In this document: one piece after another, positions 1 to 9,242 of the stretch | Layout of the letters: the number at the start of each line of letters is the position of its first letter | Numbering within the stretch: the first letter of the stretch is position 1 | DNA from: Bauldia sp963759235 | GTDB taxonomy: Bacteria; Pseudomonadota; Alphaproteobacteria; Rhizobiales; Kaistiaceae | Assembly: GCA_963759235.1 (NCBI GenBank) | Contig: CAVWYO010000008.1 | Span: forward strand, 124,001-188,000 | Length of the DNA: 64,000 nucleotides | Reading direction: 5' to 3' | Translations under genes and position numbers: made by a program | Notes under the pieces: generated by a model | The model's input: only the letters and a program-made list of their open reading frames with translations | Databases searched by the model: none | Told to the model about the DNA's origin: nothing

Positions 1-739
1 GCATCACCACCACCCGCGGCGGGCGCGGCGATCCTTGCGCGACGCCGAGGAGGGCCGCCATGCCGAGCTTGTTGAGTTCTTTCTCGGTCAGCACCTCGAC
101 GGTGACGCCGAGCTTCCTCAGTTCGGCGGCGCGAGCCGCGAATTCCACCGGGCCGAGAACGTTGGCCGGCTCGTTGACGAGGTCGCGTGCGAGCGCGACG
201 CCCTCGCCGATCGCCTCGTCGGATAACCAAGCCTTGCGGGCGCCCGCCGGATCGGCAAAGGCGAGAGTCACAGCGACTTCGGTCGGCGGCTCACCGTTTT
301 CCTCGGCCTTCGCCTTCTTGAACTTGTCGTAGGCATAGGCGCGAAGCCTCATGCCCAAGGCGAAATCGGCCGCATGCTTTGGCGCGAGCTTCCGTCCGTC
401 CGGCCGCTCGAGGAGGACGGTCGCGTTCTTGGTTCTGAGCAACGCGCTCATCGCGGTTCCGCCAAGGCGCAACCAGTCGTATTCGGACAGATCGGCCGGC
501 TTGCCCGTGCCGATGACGATCAGCCGGTCGAGATCGGCGCCGGCCGGCGCCAGAAGATCGAGCTTCGCCGTCGCCTTTGCCTTGAAGCCGGCGGTGGCCG
601 CCGCGCGGGCGATCAGGTCGCCGGCGCCGAGTGCCTTGGCCTGTGGGCCGAGGACGAGATCCGCCCCGGCGAGCACCACGACGGTCCGAGCGGCTTTGCC
701 ACCAGGCTTTGCGAAATTGATATGAATTGGAACGGTCAT
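1..739 (-). CDS. pepA: Leucyl aminopeptidase (M17), N-terminal part, cut by window edge
   Basis: The reverse-strand reading frame from the ATG at 737-739 stays open to the window edge and gives 246 residues. Residues about 1-150 look like the variable macro-like N-terminal domain of M17 peptidases. The segment ARDLVNEPANVLGP near residue 195 is the conserved start of the catalytic domain. The metal ligands and catalytic residues lie beyond the edge and cannot be checked. The family is cytoplasmic, hexameric, uses two metal ions and removes N-terminal residues from peptides. The gene is divergent from lptF, a common alphaproteobacterial arrangement. No strong ribosome binding site is visible, so the start rests on the N-terminal sequence pattern. 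Confidence 0.9.
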   Translation of the reverse strand, partial: MTVPIHINFAKPGGKAARTVVVLAGADLVLGPQAKALGAGDLIARAAATAGFKAKATAKLDLLAPAGADLDRLIVIGTGKPADLSEYDWLRLGGTAMSALLRTKNATVLLERPDGRKLAPKHAADFALGMRLRAYAYDKFKKAKAEENGEPPTEVAVTLAFADPAGARKAWLSDEAIGEGVALARDLVNEPANVLGPVEFAARAAELRKLGVTVEVLTEKELNKLGMAALLGVAQGSPRPPRVVVM

Positions 740-897
740 GGGACAGCGTCATTGATCTTGGCGGGCGCTTCGCGAAACGGCAGCGCCGGCTGGTTATCCG
801 GGAAACGGTCTCTTTTCCCGGACCGCGCACCGAATGGCAAGGTATTTCCCGGCTTCTTGTCCTGCCGAGCGTGGCGGACCCCGCTTCTTCGGGGCTG

Positions 898-925
898 TTG
901 CGTGAATCCGCTTTCGGCTCATAAT
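898..925 (+). promoter_or_regulatory. Candidate sigma70-type promoter for the lptF operon
   Basis: TTGCGT at 898-903 and CATAAT at 920-925 are separated by 16 nt. This places a start point about 40 nt upstream of the lptF ATG. It was found by eye only, and the divergent pepA promoter could share the same region. Confidence 0.4.
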
Positions 926-970
926 CACCGCGGCGCGGGGCGCGCGAGGTCCGGACGGACAAAGGGATTC

Positions 971-2158
971 ATGAAGCTCATCGAGCGGTACGTGTTTCGC
1001 AGGCTTGCCCGCGGATTTCTGCTGAGCCTCACCGCCCTCACCGCAACCGTCTGGCTGACCCAGGCGCTGAGACAGTTCGATCTGGTCTCGGCGATGGGTC
1101 AGACCGTGGTGACCTTCTTCGAGGTGACCCTCTTTTTGCTGCCGCCGCTGGCGACCGTGGTCGCGCCGGTCGCCGTGATGCTGGCGGTCATCTACACCTT
1201 CAACTCGCTTAACGGCGGCTCCGAGCTGGCGGTCATCAACGCTACCGGCACACGACAATGGTCGCTGCTCAAGCCGGTGCTCTTGCTGGGCATCGGCGCG
1301 ACCGTGTTCATGGCGTTGATGACGCTTTATCTGTCGCCGCTGGCGCTGAGGTTGTGGCGTGAGCTGATCACCGACGTGCACGGCAACATCGTCACGTCGA
1401 TCCTGCACGAGGGTGAGTTCGTCGAACTCGACGACGGGCTCATGTTCGAGCTGCGCCAGCGCGCGCCCGACGGCACGTTGCGGGGGATCTTCCTCTCCGA
1501 CAGCCGGGAAGCCAACGAAACCGTCGTCTATCTCGCCGAGCGCGGAGCCGTCCTCGACAGCAAGCTCGGGGTCTTCCTGGTGATGAGCGACGGGACGATC
1601 CAGCGCCGCAACGAGCAGGACGGGGCCATCTCGATCATCCAGTTTTCGTCCTATGCCTTCGACCTGTCGACCTTCTCCAGCCGCAGCGAAGTGCCGCCCT
1701 ACCGGCCGCGCGAACGCCCCACCCTCTACTTGTTCAACCCGGATCCCGACGACAGTTACTTCCAGAAGAGGCCGGAGAAATACAGGCAGGAACTGTATAC
1801 CCGCCTGGCCACGCCGCTGAATGGACTGGTCTTCGCGGTATTGCCGCTGGTTTTCCTTAGCCAGGCGGAGACGACGCGGCAGAGTCGGTCGACGACGATC
1901 GCCATGGCCGGCGGTTCGGCGCTGGCGATCGCGGCGGCAAGTTTCACATTGAGCGTTGCATCGGCCGACAGCGTAGCCGCTGCGATTGCCCTGTTCGCGC
2001 TGCCGATCTCGGTGATCGTCGTCAGTATCGTCCTCGTCCTGATCGGCCTCCAGCCGCGACCGCCAGAGAAGCTTCTGATGTTCGGCGACAGGGTGGCGGC
2101 CCGCGTCAAGCGGATGCTTCGGGCTCAGGCGGTTCCCGTTGCCGCCGAAGGCAGGTAA
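971..2158 (+). CDS. lptF: LPS export ABC transporter permease LptF
   Basis: A 395-residue YjgP/YjgQ-family membrane protein. In this family LptF pairs with LptG in the inner membrane, and with LptB and LptC extracts lipopolysaccharide and passes it to the periplasmic bridge. Three hydrophobic segments lie within the first 120 residues, a periplasmic beta-rich domain occupies the middle (about 140-270), and three more helices follow position 285. The start at 971 follows an aaaggga ribosome-binding stretch. An in-frame upstream extension is open but has no such site and runs into the divergent pepA gene. The stop is 5 nt before lptG, and lptD follows, so the three transport genes form one unit. 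Confidence 0.95.
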   Translation: MKLIERYVFRRLARGFLLSLTALTATVWLTQALRQFDLVSAMGQTVVTFFEVTLFLLPPLATVVAPVAVMLAVIYTFNSLNGGSELAVINATGTRQWSLLKPVLLLGIGATVFMALMTLYLSPLALRLWRELITDVHGNIVTSILHEGEFVELDDGLMFELRQRAPDGTLRGIFLSDSREANETVVYLAERGAVLDSKLGVFLVMSDGTIQRRNEQDGAISIIQFSSYAFDLSTFSSRSEVPPYRPRERPTLYLFNPDPDDSYFQKRPEKYRQELYTRLATPLNGLVFAVLPLVFLSQAETTRQSRSTTIAMAGGSALAIAAASFTLSVASADSVAAAIALFALPISVIVVSIVLVLIGLQPRPPEKLLMFGDRVAARVKRMLRAQAVPVAAEGR

Positions 2159-2163
2159 CCGCC

Positions 2164-3252
2164 ATGATCGGCAAGACCCTCGCCCTCTATTTCGCCCGGC
2201 AGTTCGCGATGCTGATCATCGCGATCTTCGTATTCTTCTTTTTCCTCATCTTCGCAATCACTTATCTGGAGTTCTTTACCCGGTCGATCGGTTCGGACGA
2301 CTTTGACCCAATTCAGGTATTGATTCTGACGCTCTACCGCGTTCCGAGCATCTGCGAAGACGTCATGCCGTTCACGACGCTGTTCGGATCGATTGCCGCC
2401 TTCGTTTTGGCGAATCGGCGCCTCGAGGTGGTGATTGCCCGGGCGGCCGGCATCTCGGCATGGCAGTTTCTGCTGCCGGCTTGCGTCGTCGGCATCATCT
2501 TCGGAGTGGTAGCGACAACCGTCTACAACCCGATCTCCACGGCCTTGAGGAAGCAGTCGGACGAAATCGCGGCGAACGTGCTGTCACCAACCCCGAGCGC
2601 CTCCGACAAAGGCGGCCCCATCTGGTTGCACCAGGCGGCCGAAGGCCGCGAATCAATCATCGGCGCGCTGCAGACCTACGACAGTGGATTGAGCCTTTCC
2701 CAGGTCACCGCCTTCGTCTTCGGGGACGGCGGCAAATTTTTGGAACGGATAGATGCACGGGAAGCACACTACAAACTGGGCGAGTGGGATATCGAGAGAG
2801 CAACCATAACGGCGCCCAATCGAAAGCCGCAGCGCGAAGCTTCCTACCGGCTGCCGACCACGCTCACCCCCGGCCAGGTGCGCGAAGCCTTTGATAATCT
2901 TGATTCAACCTCGTTCTGGGAGCTGCGCCCGCTGATCGACTCGGCGAGTCGGGCCGGGTTGCCGGTTTCGCGATACGAACTGCGTTACAACACCCTTCTC
3001 TCGCGGCCTGTTGTCCTGTTGGCAATGGTGCTGATCGCTGCCATCGTATCGTTGCGATTCTCCCGTTCCAGCGACCTCGGGAACATGATTTTGGCTGGCG
3101 TCGGCGTAGGCTTCATGCTTTATGTTGTGTCGAAGATTGCTTGGGATCTGGGCAGCGGCGGTATCGTGCCGCCGCCGCTTGCCGCTTGGCTTCCGGCGAT
3201 CGTCACGATTTTGATGGGAGCGACCGTGCTCCTGCATCTGGAGGACGGATGA
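2164..3252 (+). CDS. lptG: LPS export ABC transporter permease LptG
   Basis: A 362-residue partner of LptF with the same layout: helices near residues 10-35, 60-85 and 100-125, a periplasmic domain, and three C-terminal helices from about 275. It starts 5 nt after lptF, and its stop overlaps the lptD start in an ATGA, which suggests translational coupling. LptG is one half of the transmembrane channel that takes LPS from the outer leaflet of the inner membrane. Nothing is unusual in length or order. Confidence 0.95.
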   Translation: MIGKTLALYFARQFAMLIIAIFVFFFFLIFAITYLEFFTRSIGSDDFDPIQVLILTLYRVPSICEDVMPFTTLFGSIAAFVLANRRLEVVIARAAGISAWQFLLPACVVGIIFGVVATTVYNPISTALRKQSDEIAANVLSPTPSASDKGGPIWLHQAAEGRESIIGALQTYDSGLSLSQVTAFVFGDGGKFLERIDAREAHYKLGEWDIERATITAPNRKPQREASYRLPTTLTPGQVREAFDNLDSTSFWELRPLIDSASRAGLPVSRYELRYNTLLSRPVVLLAMVLIAAIVSLRFSRSSDLGNMILAGVGVGFMLYVVSKIAWDLGSGGIVPPPLAAWLPAIVTILMGATVLLHLEDG

Positions 3253-5600
3253 CCGTCGGGGGGATCGTCCGAGTGCTGACGAGGCTGAGCGCCGGTGTTT
3301 TCGGTCGCGCAGCGTTGCCGGTAGCGGTCCTGGCGGTTCTCTTCGGGTTCCTCCCGTCCGCACCGGCGGCTGCCGCCGACAACAGCCTCGGTTTCGGTAT
3401 AGATACCGGCGTGAAAGTCCCGCAGGGCTCACAGATGCTGGTCGAGGCGGACCAGCTCGTCTACGACTACGACCACAACACGGTTTCCGCCGTCGGCAAC
3501 GTCAAGCTGTACTACGTCGGCTATACTCTCGAAGCCGAGAAGGTCACCTACATCAAGAGCACGTCGAAGCTGATCGCCACCGGCGGGGTGAAGATGACCG
3601 ACCCGACCGGGGTCGTGCTCTACGCCGACGATGTCGACATCACCGAGGATTTCCGGGACGGTTTCGTCAATTCGCTGCGGGTGGACACGCCCGACAAGAC
3701 CCATTTTGCCGCCGAGCGGGCCGAGCGCATCGGCGGCGAGCAGACCGTCTTCTACAATGGCGTCTACACGGCTTGCGAGCCTTGCCTGGACCATCCCGAA
3801 AGGCCGCCGCTGTGGCAGGTCAAGTCGACCAAGATGATCGTCGACCACCAGGAGAAGGAAATCCACTTCTACAACGCGTCGCTCGAGTTCTTCGGCGCTC
3901 CGATGGCCTGGGTGCCCTACTTTTCGATTGCCGATCCGTCGGTGAAGCGCAAGACCGGCCTGCTTGCGCCGACGTTCAGCTATTCCGATGTGCTCGGCTG
4001 GTCGGCGACCACGCCTTACTTCATCAACCTGGCGCCGAGCTACGATGTGACGCTGACGCCGACCTACTACTCGAATCAGGGCTTCATGGGCGAGGTCGAG
4101 TGGCGCCAGCGTCTGGCAAGCGGGCAATACTCGCTCAAGATGGCAGGCATCAACCAGGATGACCCGAAAGCCTTCCTAGACAACAAGGGAGGCGGCACTT
4201 TCGCGCAGAGGGACTTCCGCGGCGGCATTCGCTCGACCGGCCAGTTCGACATCAACCAGTACTGGACGTTCGGCTGGGACGGCACGGTCAGCACCGACCG
4301 CACCTTCACGCGGGACTACAGCGTCCTGAACGATGACAAGACCTTCACGACCTCGGAAGTGCATCTCACCGGGTTGCGCGATCGTAACTATTTCGACGCG
4401 CGCGCGGAATACTTCCAGGTGCTGACCGACAAGACGACGCCCAAATACCAGCAGGGCCGTCAGGCGGTCGTCACGCCGGTCATCGACTACGATCATATCT
4501 TCGACGACCCGGTTCTCGGCGGGCAGCTTTCGCTGACGTCGAATTTGACGGTTCTGTCGCGGAAGAAGGCCGACCCGTTCACGGTCGGCGGCGCCACCTA
4601 CTACCACGGGCTAGCCGGCGACTACACGCGTCTCAGCGAAGAGCTCGAATGGCAAAAGAAGATAATCGGCCCGTTGGGACAGGTCATCCGGCCCTTCGCT
4701 TCGGTGCGCGGCGATTTCTTCTCGCTCAATCCCAACGGCGTCGTCCCCGCCAGCCTGACCTCCGATCAGACACCGACGCGGTTCATGCCGGCGGCTGGCG
4801 TCGAATGGAGCTGGCCGATCATGGCGAGCCTGCCCGGATCGACCCACGTCATCGAGCCGATAGCGGAGATCGTTACGCGGCCGAACGAGCCGCTGGCCGG
4901 CAAGCTTCCCAACGACGACGCACAAAGCCTCGTATTCGACGACACGATTCTCATGGAAGAGGACAAGTTTTCAGGCTTTGACCGGGTTGAAGGCGGCACG
5001 CGAATTAACTATGGCGTGCGGTATCTCGGTACGTTCGACGGCGGGCTGACGCTGGAGGGAATTTTCGGCCAGTCACAGATGCTCGCCGGCAAGAATTCCT
5101 TCGCCGTGCAGGACATTGCCGATGTGGGCGCGGCTTCCGGGCTCAACACGACCGTCTCCGACTATGTCGGGCAGGTGTCGATGGATACCGGTGGCGGGAC
5201 GCGGCTGTCGCTCCGCGGCCGCTTCGCCCAGGACGATTTCACCATCAACCGCGCCGAGATCGAAGCGGTGAAGACCGCCGGTTCGGTCACCGCGTCGGCC
5301 ACCTACATCTATTTGCGCGAGCAGCCGTCAATCGGCCTTCTCCAGCCAGCTTCGATGATCACGGCCGCGGCTTCGGTGGGCGTGTTCGACCGGTGGCGGG
5401 TGTTCGGGTCGGCGGCCTACGACTTCAACAATACGCATCTGCGCCGCGACAGCCTTGGCCTCGCCTATGACGACAGCTGCGTTTCCCTGTCGATCGCCTA
5501 CAGCGAGACGCGCGGGACCGACATCCCGCAGCGCATGGTCTCCGTGAAGCTCCTGCTCAGGACCCTCGCCGAGGGACAGATCAGCAGCCAGATCAATTGA
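3249..5600 (+). CDS. lptD: LPS-assembly outer membrane protein LptD
   Basis: A 783-residue outer membrane protein. The ATG at 3249 overlaps the lptG stop and gives a signal peptide with a hydrophobic core and an SAPAAAA-type cleavage region. Residues about 45-200 match the OstA/LptA-like periplasmic domain (DQLVYDYDHNTVSAVGNVKL), and the rest is beta-rich, ending in strands typical of the barrel. The CEPC pair near residue 178 supplies cysteines in a place common in alphaproteobacterial LptD. The role is insertion of LPS into the outer leaflet together with LptE. The adjacent surA encodes the chaperone that helps this protein fold. Confidence 0.95.
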   Translation: MTVGGIVRVLTRLSAGVFGRAALPVAVLAVLFGFLPSAPAAAADNSLGFGIDTGVKVPQGSQMLVEADQLVYDYDHNTVSAVGNVKLYYVGYTLEAEKVTYIKSTSKLIATGGVKMTDPTGVVLYADDVDITEDFRDGFVNSLRVDTPDKTHFAAERAERIGGEQTVFYNGVYTACEPCLDHPERPPLWQVKSTKMIVDHQEKEIHFYNASLEFFGAPMAWVPYFSIADPSVKRKTGLLAPTFSYSDVLGWSATTPYFINLAPSYDVTLTPTYYSNQGFMGEVEWRQRLASGQYSLKMAGINQDDPKAFLDNKGGGTFAQRDFRGGIRSTGQFDINQYWTFGWDGTVSTDRTFTRDYSVLNDDKTFTTSEVHLTGLRDRNYFDARAEYFQVLTDKTTPKYQQGRQAVVTPVIDYDHIFDDPVLGGQLSLTSNLTVLSRKKADPFTVGGATYYHGLAGDYTRLSEELEWQKKIIGPLGQVIRPFASVRGDFFSLNPNGVVPASLTSDQTPTRFMPAAGVEWSWPIMASLPGSTHVIEPIAEIVTRPNEPLAGKLPNDDAQSLVFDDTILMEEDKFSGFDRVEGGTRINYGVRYLGTFDGGLTLEGIFGQSQMLAGKNSFAVQDIADVGAASGLNTTVSDYVGQVSMDTGGGTRLSLRGRFAQDDFTINRAEIEAVKTAGSVTASATYIYLREQPSIGLLQPASMITAAASVGVFDRWRVFGSAAYDFNNTHLRRDSLGLAYDDSCVSLSIAYSETRGTDIPQRMVSVKLLLRTLAEGQISSQIN

Positions 5601-5750
5601 GTTGTTGTGGCCGACTTCACTGTTTTGCCTGATTTATTCGCTCTTAAGCTGACTATGGGACTTCGGCACCGGGTTCCGGTCGCCATCGACCGCGCGGCGA
5701 CGCCCCGAGAAGCGGAGCCGAGACAGAAGAAACCGAGCGGGACGAGAACC

Positions 5751-6674
5751 ATGCAGCGCCTTGTTCGCCTGACCTTCGTCGCCTTGATCGGTGCCGCCGG
5801 CCTGTCGGCGGCCGATTTGCCGGCTACGGCGGCAAGTTCGATTCGGATCAAAGTCGACGATCAGCCGATCACCTCCTACGACATCGCCCAGCGCACGGCG
5901 CTCTTTCACCTCACCGGCGTCCCCGGCGGCGAGAAGGCGGCGACAGAGGAACTGATCAACGAAACGCTGGAGTTCATCGAGGCCGCCAAGCGAGGCGTCA
6001 GCGTGCCCGACTCGCGCGTCGACCTGGCGATCGCCGACATCAGCCAGCATGTGAAAATGACACCCGACAAGTTGAAGGGCGCGCTTGCCTCGCAGGGTGT
6101 CAACATCGATACCTTGCGCCGGCGCATCAAGGCGCAGATGACCTGGGGGCAACTCGTCCAGTTGAAGATGCAGTTCGACGGCGCGTCGGTCAAAGGATCG
6201 GATGTGACGGCGGCGCTCTTCGAGGAAAGCAGCGGCGGCAACGTCAAGGCCACCGAATACATGCTTCAACAGATCATTTTCGTCGTGCCGAAAGGCTCCT
6301 CCAGCGCGTATGCGGAGCAGCGCCGGCGTGAAGCCGAGGCGTTCCGCATTCGGTTTCCCGGCTGCGACAAGAGCATCGACGCCGCCAAGCAATTGAAGGC
6401 GGTCGTCGTCAAGGACCTCGGGCGGCGCACGTCCGACGAGCTCAGCGGACCGGACGGTCAGGAAATCAAGGACGCCGGCGTCGGCAAGACTACCCGACCG
6501 GTGAAGTCGGACGCCGGGTTCGACCTGATCGCGGTGTGCTCGGCCCGGGCGATCGATAGCAACGCGGCGGCGCGCGCCCAGGTCGAAAGCAAGCTGACGC
6601 TCGAGCAGAACAAGGACCTCGGCAAGGATTACCTCGCCGAGCTTCGCAAGAAGGCGGTGATCGAATACCGCTAG
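5751..6674 (+). CDS. surA: SurA-like periplasmic chaperone / peptidyl-prolyl isomerase
   Basis: The ATG at 5751 gives 307 residues with a signal peptide (MQRLVRLTFVALIGAAGLSA...). A GTG 144 nt earlier is in frame but would bury the signal peptide, so it is rejected. Residues about 28-160 match the SurA N-terminal chaperone domain (DDQPITSYDIAQR), and the C-terminal half looks like a single parvulin-type domain, shorter than the two in enterobacterial SurA. The family escorts outer membrane proteins, including LptD, across the periplasm. Its place directly after lptD and before pdxA is the usual alphaproteobacterial order. Confidence 0.88.
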   Translation: MQRLVRLTFVALIGAAGLSAADLPATAASSIRIKVDDQPITSYDIAQRTALFHLTGVPGGEKAATEELINETLEFIEAAKRGVSVPDSRVDLAIADISQHVKMTPDKLKGALASQGVNIDTLRRRIKAQMTWGQLVQLKMQFDGASVKGSDVTAALFEESSGGNVKATEYMLQQIIFVVPKGSSSAYAEQRRREAEAFRIRFPGCDKSIDAAKQLKAVVVKDLGRRTSDELSGPDGQEIKDAGVGKTTRPVKSDAGFDLIAVCSARAIDSNAAARAQVESKLTLEQNKDLGKDYLAELRKKAVIEYR

Positions 6675-6695
6675 GCTCGGTCGAAAGGGGGGATC

Positions 6696-7712
6696 TTGGC
6701 GGAGCCGCTGCCGCTTGCCTTGACGATCGGCGAGCCTGGTGGCGTCGGTCCCGATATCACCCTGGCCGTTTGGCAGAATCGCCACGGTTATCGGCTGCCG
6801 CCGTTCTATTGCTACGGGGATCGCGGCTTTCTGGCCGAACGGGCGCGTCGCCTCGGCCTCGACTGTCCGATCGAGACCGTTTCGCCGGGCGAGGCGACTG
6901 AATGCTTCGACCGCGCCCTGCCGGTCGTCGCGCTGGAGACGTCGGTAAGAGCCGAGCCGGGCCGCGCGGACCCTGAGAACGCGGCCGCCGTGATCGAAGC
7001 CATCGCCCGGGCCGTCGGCGACATTCGCTCCGGCGAGGCCGGCGCGATGGTCACCAATCCGATCAGCAAGCAGGCGCTCTACGCGGCGGGCTTCCGCCAT
7101 CCGGGCCATACGGAATTCCTCGGCACGCTTTCGGCGGCGTGGACCGGGGAGCCGGGGCGGCCGGTCATGATGCTTGCCGGACCGGACCTTCGCGCCGTAC
7201 CGGTGACGATTCACTTGCCGCTTCGCGATGTGCCGGCGGCTTTGAACGAGGTGTTGATCGTCGAGACCGGCAGGATCGTCGCCGCCGACCTCAGGCGGCG
7301 CTTTGCGATTCCCGCGCCGCGGCTCGCGGTCGCGGCACTCAATCCGCATGCCGGCGAAGGCGGGGCGCTCGGCAGCGAAGAGGACTCCATCATAACGCCC
7401 GCGGTCGCCGCGCTCCGTGGCGAGGGCATTGTCGTCGGCGGGCCGTACTCGGCCGATGCCATGTTCCACCCGGCGGCGCGGGCCACCTATGACGCGGCAA
7501 TCTGCATGTATCACGACCAGGCACTGATCCCGGCAAAGACCCTGTCGTTCTCCGAGACCGTCAACGTGACTCTCGGCCTCGCCTTCGTCCGTACTTCGCC
7601 GGACCATGGGACGGCGTTCGACATCGCCGGAACCGGCAAGGCCGATCCGTCCAGCCTCGCGGCGGCGCTCCGCCTCGCCGCCGAGCTGAGGCGCAACGAG
7701 GCCGTCACCTGA
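6696..7712 (+). CDS. pdxA: 4-hydroxythreonine-4-phosphate dehydrogenase
   Basis: A 338-residue enzyme of pyridoxal 5'-phosphate synthesis. It oxidises and decarboxylates 4-hydroxythreonine phosphate to the amino-ketone that PdxJ uses. The N-terminus LPLALTIGEPGGVGPDI is the family signature, and the metal-ligand histidines appear in HPGHTEFLG and MYHDQALIP. The start codon is TTG, supported by the aaagggggg ribosome binding site just upstream. This is a sequence-based choice, and a later start would lose the GEPGG region. The gene lies between surA and rsmA in a tight operon. Confidence 0.95.
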   Translation: MAEPLPLALTIGEPGGVGPDITLAVWQNRHGYRLPPFYCYGDRGFLAERARRLGLDCPIETVSPGEATECFDRALPVVALETSVRAEPGRADPENAAAVIEAIARAVGDIRSGEAGAMVTNPISKQALYAAGFRHPGHTEFLGTLSAAWTGEPGRPVMMLAGPDLRAVPVTIHLPLRDVPAALNEVLIVETGRIVAADLRRRFAIPAPRLAVAALNPHAGEGGALGSEEDSIITPAVAALRGEGIVVGGPYSADAMFHPAARATYDAAICMYHDQALIPAKTLSFSETVNVTLGLAFVRTSPDHGTAFDIAGTGKADPSSLAAALRLAAELRRNEAVT

Positions 7713-7717
7713 ACCGC

Positions 7718-8557
7718 ATGGACGACCTGCCGCCGCTCCGCGAGGTCATCGCCCGCTACCGGCTGTCGGCGGTGAAGGCGCTTGGGCAGAACTTTCTCCT
7801 CGATCTCAACCTGACGGCGCGCATCGCCCGTTCAGCCGGCGACCTCGCCGCTGTCACCGTGATCGAGGTGGGTCCGGGTCCGGGCGGGCTGACGCGGGCG
7901 CTGCTTGCGGCCGGCGCCCGGCAGGTCGTCGCGATCGAACGGGACGAGCGCTGCCTGCCGGCACTTGCGGAGATCGCGGAGCACTATCCGGACCGCCTGC
8001 GGGTTGTCTCTGGCGATGCTCTCGCGGTCGACTATCGGCGCATGGCGGACGGCCCCACCCGGATCGTCGCCAACCTCCCATACAACATAGCGACGCCGCT
8101 ATTGGTCGGATGGCTGCGCGCCGAGCCCTGGCCGCCGTTTTACCAATCGATGACCCTGATGTTCCAGCGGGAGGTGGCCGAGCGCATCGTCGCCGCTCCC
8201 GGCGGCAAGACATATGGCCGGCTCGCCGTGCTTGCCGGATGGCGAAGCGATGCCCACATCCTTTTCGACGTTTCGCCGCGGGCCTTCACGCCGCCGCCCA
8301 AGGTCGTCTCCGCCGTCGTCCAGATCGTACCGAAATCCCATCCCCTGCCCTGCGATCCCGCCATCCTCGAGCGGGTCGTCGCGGCTGCCTTCGGGCAACG
8401 GCGCAAAATGCTCCGCCAAAGCCTGAAGGCGCTCGGCCGCGATCCGGCACCCTTGCTGGCGGCTGCCGGGATCGCGCCCACCCAACGCGCCGAAGAAATC
8501 GACGTGGCTGGCTTCGTCGCACTCGCCAACGCCTTCCAGGCGATGGTCACGGGCTAG
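7718..8557 (+). CDS. rsmA: 16S rRNA (A1518/A1519) dimethyltransferase
   Basis: A 279-residue KsgA/RsmA family protein, starting 5 nt after pdxA. It dimethylates the two adjacent adenosines of the helix 45 loop late in 30S assembly. Visible motifs are KALGQNFLLD at the N-terminus, the SAM-binding EVGPGPGGLT near residue 49, and NLPYN near residue 116, the catalytic NLPY of N6-adenine methyltransferases. The length is normal. The stop codon region meets the convergent gmk gene with an 11-nt overlap. Confidence 0.95.
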   Translation: MDDLPPLREVIARYRLSAVKALGQNFLLDLNLTARIARSAGDLAAVTVIEVGPGPGGLTRALLAAGARQVVAIERDERCLPALAEIAEHYPDRLRVVSGDALAVDYRRMADGPTRIVANLPYNIATPLLVGWLRAEPWPPFYQSMTLMFQREVAERIVAAPGGKTYGRLAVLAGWRSDAHILFDVSPRAFTPPPKVVSAVVQIVPKSHPLPCDPAILERVVAAAFGQRRKMLRQSLKALGRDPAPLLAAAGIAPTQRAEEIDVAGFVALANAFQAMVTG

Positions 8558-9239
8558 CCTGGTCGCCCAGCAGCTGCTCGACGAAGTTCGCCAGTTCCGG
8601 CTGGTTCAGCCGCAGGTGCCGTGCGGCCGCCGGGGAGGCTTCGCGGGGCGGTGTTTGCCGCATCCCGCGTTCGGCTGCGAGGATGCGCCGAGCCGCCCCG
8701 TAGGTCTCCTGCAGGTCGCGGTTGACGATGACGTAGTCGTATTCCGGCCAATGCTCGATCTCGGCGCGCGCGTTGGCAAGGCGCTGATCGATCACCTCGC
8801 TCCGGTCTTCGGCGCGGCGTTCGAGCCTCGACCTGAGCTCCCGCATCGACGGCGGCAGCACGAAGATCCCCACCACGTCGTCGGGCATGGCCCGCTTGAG
8901 TTGCAGGGTTCCCTGCCAGTCGATGTCGAACAGCACGTCCTGTCCCGCCGCGAGCGCCGCTTCCACCGGCGCACGCGGCGTCGCATAGAGATTGCCGTGA
9001 ACCTCCGCCCATTCGAGCAGCTCCCCGGCCTCGCGCATTGCCGCGAATTTCAGGCGGTCGATGAAATGATAGTGGACGCTGTCCACCTCGCTCGGCCGAC
9101 GCGGGCGGGTGGTCACCGATATCGACAGGACCAGATTGTCGTCGCTGTCGAGAAGCAGGCGCGACAGCGTCGACTTGCCGGCGCCGGAAGGCGAGGACAG
9201 AACGAGCATCAGCCCTCGGCGGTGGGCGTCGGCGACCAT
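8547..9239 (-). CDS. gmk: Guanylate kinase
   Basis: A 230-residue P-loop kinase converting GMP and ATP to GDP and ADP. The Walker A motif is SSPSGAGKST near residue 16, followed by SVTTRPRRPSEVDSVHYHF, the GMP-binding segment. The start at 9239 sits 3 nt after the yicC stop. It is part of the minus-strand run fabD-fabG-acpP-fabF-mltG-yicC-gmk, with the yicC-gmk pair conserved in many bacteria. It overlaps the end of rsmA tail to tail. Confidence 0.95.
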   Translation of the reverse strand: MVADAHRRGLMLVLSSPSGAGKSTLSRLLLDSDDNLVLSISVTTRPRRPSEVDSVHYHFIDRLKFAAMREAGELLEWAEVHGNLYATPRAPVEAALAAGQDVLFDIDWQGTLQLKRAMPDDVVGIFVLPPSMRELRSRLERRAEDRSEVIDQRLANARAEIEHWPEYDYVIVNRDLQETYGAARRILAAERGMRQTPPREASPAAARHLRLNQPELANFVEQLLGDQASP

Positions 9240-9242
9240 CGA

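Noticed and set aside
5634..7607. A 657-residue minus-strand frame opposite surA and pdxA
   Set aside because: High GC content keeps the antisense frame open; the plus-strand genes explain the region and the antisense protein resembles nothing.
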